A stretch of DNA of 46,298 nt from Lachnospiraceae bacterium (GTDB taxonomy: Bacteria; Bacillota; Clostridia; Lachnospirales; Lachnospiraceae), in the NCBI GenBank assembly GCA_022799755.1, contig JAAWOU010000024.1, positions 1 to 46,298 on the forward strand. Reading direction: 5' to 3'. Position 1 is the stretch's first letter, and each line of letters begins with the position of its first letter. Position numbers and translations under genes: made by a program. This document shows positions 41,817 through 46,298 of the stretch, in pieces. A model generated the notes under the pieces. The model did not search any database and was not told where the DNA came from. It worked only from the letters and a program-made list of their open reading frames with translations.

Positions 41817-41942
41817 GTGCGATCATGCGTTGACTCAGAAGTAGTATTTGCTGGAGTTAATGCAGCGGGTGCTATGGCGTGTCTGGAAAAAGCCGGCTCA
41901 AAACATGCGTCATACTTTATAGAATACATCGTTAAAAGTTGA
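41817..41942 (+). other. Second short coding-like frame after the precursor
   Basis: This frame is continuous with the 26-codon precursor after its TAA and a TGA. From a GTG at 41817 it gives 41 residues, with EVVFAGVNAAGAMACLEKAG and a C-terminus HASYFIEYIVKS. It has no good ribosome site. It may be the C-terminal half of a longer ancestral precursor or a separate core peptide. The remaining gap to 42128 is AT-rich with no recognised signal. Confidence 0.35.
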
Positions 41943-42128
41943 CTGATATTACTTACGAGAAGTATAGTAAGTGAAGTATGTGGGCAGAACAAGCAATGGA
42001 TTTACAGACACGCTTTAGTGCATTTAATAAATATTTATACAATACATTATTCAAAAGCAATAGTTTAAAGATAAATTTGACTGTAACATCATAGGATGGC
42101 ATGAAATAATCCGTAAATTGAGGTAAAA

Positions 42129-43955
42129 ATGAAAACAGATATCGTATTAATAGACAGTGGTGTGAATGCCCACCATCCAATGCTAATGGGGTGCAAAATC
42201 TCTGGAATAAATCTCTCTGGACAGGGTGAATTCGCTAATATTGAAGATCAAATAGGACATGGAACAGCGATATATTATCTGTTACACAAATTTGCGCCTG
42301 AAGCAAATATTTTGCCAATAAAAATATTTGATAGTGACTTTTCAACGACGGTTGAAAAATTAATTTTTGCATTAGAATATATATACAGCAATATTGAATG
42401 TAAGATAATTCATCTGAGTAATGGAGTTACATATTGTGATGACATACCAGGTTTTTATAAAATATGTAATAAGATTGAGAAAAGAGGAATTTTAATGGTT
42501 TCCGCTTTTGATAATGGAGGTGCTATATCTTATCCTGCAGCATTTCCTAATGTAATTGGAGTTGATTGGAGTAAAAACTGTAGTCGGTTTAGTGATTATG
42601 AATATCTGGAAAGCAGTATCGTAAATTTTCGAGGAATAGGTACAGAGGTACGAGTTCCCTGGTTAGGAGATACATTTAATTTAGTAGGAGGCTCCAGTTT
42701 TGCAACTCCCTATATTACAGCTTTAGTCCACTCTTGTGTTGATAGTGGAATGGGTGATAGAGAAGAGATATGTAAAAAAATAAAATCTAAAGCAAAAAGG
42801 CAGTATACAATAACACCACATATACCGATAGAAAAGCCTTTTTCCATAAAGAGAGCTATTCTCTTTCCATTTAACAAAGAAATGCATAGCTTATTACGTT
42901 ATGAGGATCTATTATGTTTTAATATAGAAAAAATATGTAATTCTAAATATTTGGGTAATATAAATATGAGTGTTACAGAGGCCACGAAAGGTTCGTTAAG
43001 ATCAGAAAGAATTATTTGTGATTATGAAAGCCTAGACTGGGATTCAGAACTTTTTGATTGTTTTGTATTGGGTCATACAGCGGAAATTAGTAAGATTTCA
43101 CAAAAAAATTATATTGAGGAAATTATCGTCAAGTGTATAAGACATAAAAAAAATTTATACTGTTTTGATGATTTATCATCGTATGCTTATAGAATGAATG
43201 AATTTACCGAAGCGGGGATTAAAATTTTTTATCCACATATAGTTCCTGAGAATGTACCTAAAGAGAATTGTGGAAAACTAAGACATATTGGAAAACCTGT
43301 CATCGGCATCTTTGGAACAAGTTCAAGGCAAGGAAAATATACTCTCCAGTTAGCGCTTAGAAAATGCTTTTTAGAGGATAGGTATAAAGTCGGTCAATTG
43401 GGAACGGAACCCACAGCTCCGTTGTTTGGGTTTGATGCATGTTACTCAATGGGCTACTCATCTACAGTGCAAATATGTGGCATTGATGCAATTAGTGTAA
43501 TTAATTACTTAATGGGTGAAATTGAAGATGCAAATCCAGATATTATACTAGTGGGAGCACAGTCCCAAACTATACCTTTAAATACCGGAAATGTTGGCTT
43601 GTATACTCTTTATAATCAAGAACTTTTACTTGCCTGTGAGCCGGATATATGCTTACTTTGCGTGAATTATTATGATGAAATAGGCTATATCAGACGAACG
43701 ATTCAATTTATAGAAAGTTTCGTAGAAACACATGTTTTAGCACTTATTTTGTACCCAGTAGAACGAAATTTGCGATGGTCTGTTTTTGGAAATACTGTTA
43801 TCTCTATAGGGAGAGAAGAGTTGCAGAAAAAGAGAGAACAACTTTCAATGGAAACGGGTCTGCCAATTTTTATTTTGGGAGATGATGAAAGTGTAAATAC
43901 ACTATATCATAGGTGTATTTCTAGCTTTTGTGAAGAGGATGAATGTGAGCCGTAG
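42129..43955 (+). CDS. Subtilisin-like protease fused to a P-loop (DUF1611-like) domain
   Basis: 608 residues in two parts. About 1-230 form an S8 peptidase with Asp9 (VLIDSGVNAHHP), His44 (QIGHGTAIYYLL) and Ser190 (GGSSFATPYITAL), a complete triad. There is no signal peptide or prodomain, so it is cytoplasmic and suited to leader removal. About 385-608 form an NTPase-like domain with variant Walker A G396TSSRQGKYT405 and a fold resembling DUF1611. I recall this second part as a clostridial peptide-maturation protein family usually encoded separately. GAGGTAAAA precedes the ATG. The fusion suggests that proteolysis and an ATP-dependent step are coupled. Confidence 0.85.
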   Translation: MKTDIVLIDSGVNAHHPMLMGCKISGINLSGQGEFANIEDQIGHGTAIYYLLHKFAPEANILPIKIFDSDFSTTVEKLIFALEYIYSNIECKIIHLSNGVTYCDDIPGFYKICNKIEKRGILMVSAFDNGGAISYPAAFPNVIGVDWSKNCSRFSDYEYLESSIVNFRGIGTEVRVPWLGDTFNLVGGSSFATPYITALVHSCVDSGMGDREEICKKIKSKAKRQYTITPHIPIEKPFSIKRAILFPFNKEMHSLLRYEDLLCFNIEKICNSKYLGNINMSVTEATKGSLRSERIICDYESLDWDSELFDCFVLGHTAEISKISQKNYIEEIIVKCIRHKKNLYCFDDLSSYAYRMNEFTEAGIKIFYPHIVPENVPKENCGKLRHIGKPVIGIFGTSSRQGKYTLQLALRKCFLEDRYKVGQLGTEPTAPLFGFDACYSMGYSSTVQICGIDAISVINYLMGEIEDANPDIILVGAQSQTIPLNTGNVGLYTLYNQELLLACEPDICLLCVNYYDEIGYIRRTIQFIESFVETHVLALILYPVERNLRWSVFGNTVISIGREELQKKREQLSMETGLPIFILGDDESVNTLYHRCISSFCEEDECEP

Positions 43956-44160
43956 TATAAATAGTGTCTGCTTTTTAAGGCCAAAGCCATTAATTTTACT
44001 GATTTCCGGCATATTTATAATAGAACAATTGTAGGGGTTTTGCTTCCAGTGCTCGTTTTTCCTTGAAGTTTTACCCTAAATCCTACTGCAGAATGGCGCA
44101 AAAAGCCATGTACAGACCAAGCGATAGTACCTAGCATTCTTTCCTGACTTCAAATAGCCT
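43956..44160. other. Non-coding AT-rich gap before transposase remnant
   Basis: No gene is seen. The sequence has no long frame and no convincing promoter or terminator; it may be further degraded insertion-sequence DNA. Confidence 0.4.
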
Positions 44161-44332
44161 ATGGGGCTGTATATAAACCCGGACCACCGATGGGTGAAGA
44201 TGGCCGAAAGAATTCCTTTGGATGAGTTTGAGACCAAATATGTTTGCCTGTTTTCTAGTGGGCTGGGGAATTGATAGATTGGGGAGAACCCATATTTAAT
44301 TCTTCTATGGGCTGTCCAGCTACCAGGAGGTT
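44161..44332 (+). mobile_element. Degraded IS1182/IS5-type transposase fragments
   Basis: The frame from 44161 to 44274 reads MGLYINPDHRWVKMAERIPL then DEFETKYVCLFSSGLGN, like the N-terminus of IS1182/IS5-type transposases. After a stop and a deletion, ENPYL (44284-44298) and, in another frame, FYGLSSYQEV (44303-44332) match the following conserved region of the same proteins. Only about 50 codons remain, with frameshifts, so the element is dead. It lies inside the peptide cluster, between the subtilase and the acyltransferase. Confidence 0.7.
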
Positions 44333-44464
44333 AAAATAATTAAAAGTCCACAGTATCTGAGTTGTATTGAACCACGATACAAAAAAGAAAGGGAATATGG
44401 TGTTTTTGCATCTATAAACATCATACAAGAAAATAATGGAGAAAAAAATATTACCTGTCGCTGA
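44333..44464 (+). pseudogene. Truncated reading frame between IS remnant and acyltransferase
   Basis: In frame with the last transposase fragment, 43 codons read KIIKSPQYLSCIEPRYKKER and on to NNGEKNITCR. They look like real protein but lack a start, and they overlap the next gene by 29 bp. This is probably the C-terminal end of a cluster gene whose body was lost when the insertion sequence arrived. No family recognised. Confidence 0.4.
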
Positions 44465-45572
44465 GTCCCCAGTAAAAGGCTTTTCGCATCAGGCAGCGCT
44501 TTTATCAATACTTTTAGGACACAAGGAGTGCTGGGAATGGGTTTGTAATAATTATATTCAGTTATTTTCATTGAAGAATTTGGACGGAAAACGAAGTGGA
44601 ACTTTAGACTTTTATTATATGGATTACGGTGATTTTAGGGCTTATGAATATATTGCTAACCCATGGATAAGGCACTTTGGAACACCGTTGAATATGATCA
44701 ATATGGATAACTTGGAAAGATTGTTAATAGATCAACTTGAAAAAAATTTTTATATCCAGGTAGAAGTAGATGAATATTATATACATAGCTACGATGCATA
44801 TGAAAGAGGGCATGCTATTCATTGGATATATATTTATGGATATGATAAGGCTAATCATATATTTTTTTGCATGGATAACTTTAAAAATTCAAAATTTGTT
44901 TGTGATAGTATTCCCTCGTATGAACTTTTACTGTCTATAAAAGAGAATTATAATAGTTATCTAAAAAAATTAAGTTCTGGGAATGACATGACCGCAGAAG
45001 AAAAAATTGGCCCCAGTATTTACATGTATCAGATATTGCCATATTTGGCTGATCCCGAAAATAAAGAGGTTCTTTCTATTAATATTTGGCGTATAACATC
45101 TTTATTGAAAAACTACCTCCATATTGGTTTCCAATACTTAGCATATGGAAATTCACAATATTATGTCTTTGGAATTGAAGTCTATAACAGTTTACAAAAA
45201 TACTTAATTTCTATAATAAAAAAGGGTGAATATATTGATATTAGAGGTTTTTATTCCTTAATGGATCATAAAGCCCTTATGTTGTGGAGAATGAAATTTT
45301 TACTTGAAAATAAGTATATAACAACCAGTCAAATTTCATCTTTAAATGACACAATCGATAATTATAATTTATTGGTGTTGAATAAAATGCGAATTCAGAT
45401 TAATCTATTGCTGAAATATAGAATTAAAAATGATAATAGGTATTTGTATAAAGTTATTAGTGAACTTGATAGCATAAAAGAAAATGAAATTCATATATTA
45501 ACGAAATTTATCGACTTATTGGAACAATCCTGTCATGAGCAAGAAATCAAAAATGTGAATAAAGAGTGCTAA
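44436..45572 (+). CDS. BtrH-like acyltransferase/peptidase-fold protein
   Basis: A 378-residue protein. The N-terminal half resembles BtrH_N (butirosin biosynthesis protein H): GFSHQAALLSILLGHKECWEWVCNNYIQLF near the start and EVDEYYIHSYDAYERGHAIHWIYIYGYDKANHIFFCMDNF in the middle, with the conserved His-x-x-H-x-x-x-x-x-G-Y-D signature. BtrH moves an acyl group from an acyl carrier protein to its acceptor, so the ACP at 41425 is a good donor candidate. The C-terminal half is helical and unassigned. The Cys usually found in the first motif is His here. The ATG lacks a good ribosome site, perhaps because the upstream gene was lost. Confidence 0.7.
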   Translation: MEKKILPVAESPVKGFSHQAALLSILLGHKECWEWVCNNYIQLFSLKNLDGKRSGTLDFYYMDYGDFRAYEYIANPWIRHFGTPLNMINMDNLERLLIDQLEKNFYIQVEVDEYYIHSYDAYERGHAIHWIYIYGYDKANHIFFCMDNFKNSKFVCDSIPSYELLLSIKENYNSYLKKLSSGNDMTAEEKIGPSIYMYQILPYLADPENKEVLSINIWRITSLLKNYLHIGFQYLAYGNSQYYVFGIEVYNSLQKYLISIIKKGEYIDIRGFYSLMDHKALMLWRMKFLLENKYITTSQISSLNDTIDNYNLLVLNKMRIQINLLLKYRIKNDNRYLYKVISELDSIKENEIHILTKFIDLLEQSCHEQEIKNVNKEC

Positions 45573-45777
45573 TAGGTCTGATGATGCAATTGATGATATT
45601 GTCAAGGTCGCTCGATGTGGAAAAGCTAGTTGCAGTAACTGAAGACTATCTCGGTCGGTTTGCGTTTCTCCTCTTCTTTTGCTTTTTGCGATCAGTCGCT
45701 TTCGGGGGGATTTCTTCCAGGCAATTGATATCTAGGAACTTTATCTTTCTATGGCGGGCGGCAGGAACTACCTTGAA

Positions 45778-45840
45778 GTAGATCCAGGCCTTGTGGACGT
45801 CAAGCTCACAGCAGTTTTTATAAGAGATTTTAAAAGCCAA
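45778..45840 (-). mobile_element. N-terminal remnant of an IS110-family transposase
   Basis: The - strand frame starting at 45840 reads MAFKISYKNCCELDVHKAWI, the start of clostridial IS110-type transposases (DEDD catalytic fold, first Asp in LDVHK). After about 20 codons the similarity ends, although the frame stays open to 45646. It marks the right edge of the AT-rich cluster. Confidence 0.55.
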
Positions 45841-46298
45841 TAAAAACGCTTCCTGTAAAAGTATTTGCAGGGCAGGCAGGGACTGGCCATCCGGCGAAAA
45901 ACGAGTGTATTTCGGAAGAGATAAGTCTACAGGCTAAAAGAGGGGTACAGGCACCCTCTTGTTTGCGCTATTCATTGATGCCTTAACGGATGGCCGACAC
46001 CATATAATAATGCGGGGGCGCCGCTATACAGCCCCATCACTCACCTCCCCGGGTTCTGTAGTATGAGGTGAGTATAACAGATAAAAGTGGCGAGTGAAAG
46101 GTTAATGGCGGGTTTCATGATCCTATCGGCGCCTTGCGCAGAAAGGCAGTTTAATAATGATAAGAAAATTACCTATTTCATGGCCAATCACGGAAACATA
46201 GTAAGCGTCAAATAAGAACGTGTAGTGAAAAATTTGGCATTTTTCTGTAAACTTGGGGTTAGAGTTTTTAGAGTCCACTCTCAAAACTCTAAATCCAG
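45841..46298. other. Non-coding right end with hairpins, possible IS110 upstream region
   Basis: There is no open frame of note. Hairpins: AAGAGGG/CCCTCTT (45938-45944/45954-45960), GGGGC/GCCCC (46015-46019/46031-46035) and ACTCACCTC/GAGGTGAGT (46039-46047/46065-46073). IS110 elements carry a bridge RNA in the non-coding DNA upstream of the transposase, which is where these lie relative to the remnant at 45840. The sequence continues beyond the window. Confidence 0.4.
45859..45876 (+). repeat. 18-bp direct repeat, right copy
   Basis: Identical to 35152-35169. It lies 19 bp beyond the IS110-type remnant and just outside the AT-rich peptide cluster. Confidence 0.85.

Noticed and set aside
45566..45781. 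71-codon + strand frame at the right edge
   Set aside because: It overlaps the IS110-type remnant on the other strand and has no ribosome site or recognisable motif.

Overview
The window looks like a chromosomal segment of a gut-type Firmicute of class Clostridia, most likely Lachnospiraceae. The reasons are strong AGGAGG ribosome sites, rubrerythrin and Bcp oxidative-stress genes, LytTR/AgrC-type signalling, two AAA/PD-(D/E)XK (DUF1703-type) proteins, a GPH symporter/glycosidase island and a clostridial peptide-maturation cluster. GC is about 50-55% over most of the window but falls to roughly one third (by eye) between about 39.0 and 45.6 kb. The species cannot be fixed from the sequence alone.

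Layout. 0.2-6 kb holds housekeeping and stress genes on the + strand: a sugar phosphate isomerase-like TIM barrel, rubrerythrin, Bcp peroxiredoxin, a LytTR regulator with its GHKL kinase ending at a textbook terminator, a YhfC-type membrane protein and a DUF3887-like lipoprotein. 6-8.2 kb is an MFS exporter with a TetR repressor; matching operators lie upstream of both. 8.3-11.2 kb has an Eis-like acetyltransferase and an AraC protein with a long helical tail. 11.3-14 kb (-) is an MBOAT O-acyltransferase plus SGNH hydrolase pair. 14.3-17.6 kb is a two-gene conflict-type operon: a HEPN-like helical protein coupled to a KGGVGR-motif double ATPase. 17.7-20.5 kb (-) is a three-gene ABC-2 exporter behind a roughly 460-nt leader with a strong promoter, a 12-codon leader peptide and three terminator-like hairpins. 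21.1-22.9 and 30.7-32.4 kb carry two AAA/PD-(D/E)XK paralogues. Between them lies a glycoside-use island: GPH symporter, GH5 and GH78 on - and a divergent AraC regulator on +.

32.6-45.6 kb is the most interesting part. A large XRE/TPR regulator is followed by a convergent small secreted peptide, a 25-bp-arm palindrome between divergent -10 elements, two half-size ABC exporters, two radical SAM/SPASM enzymes, an acyl-carrier protein, a tiny Cys-containing precursor with a perfect ribosome site, a subtilase fused to a P-loop domain and a BtrH-like acyltransferase. This fits a ribosomally made, radical-SAM-modified peptide pathway related to what I recall as the CLI_3235-type clostridial peptide maturation system. 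An exact 18-bp direct repeat lies at both ends of the exporter-to-acyltransferase block (35152 and 45859), transposase remnants lie inside and at the right edge, and the precursor reading frame looks broken by one base.

No rRNA or tRNA gene and no CRISPR array was seen. All assignments come from reading motifs by eye; no database search was run.
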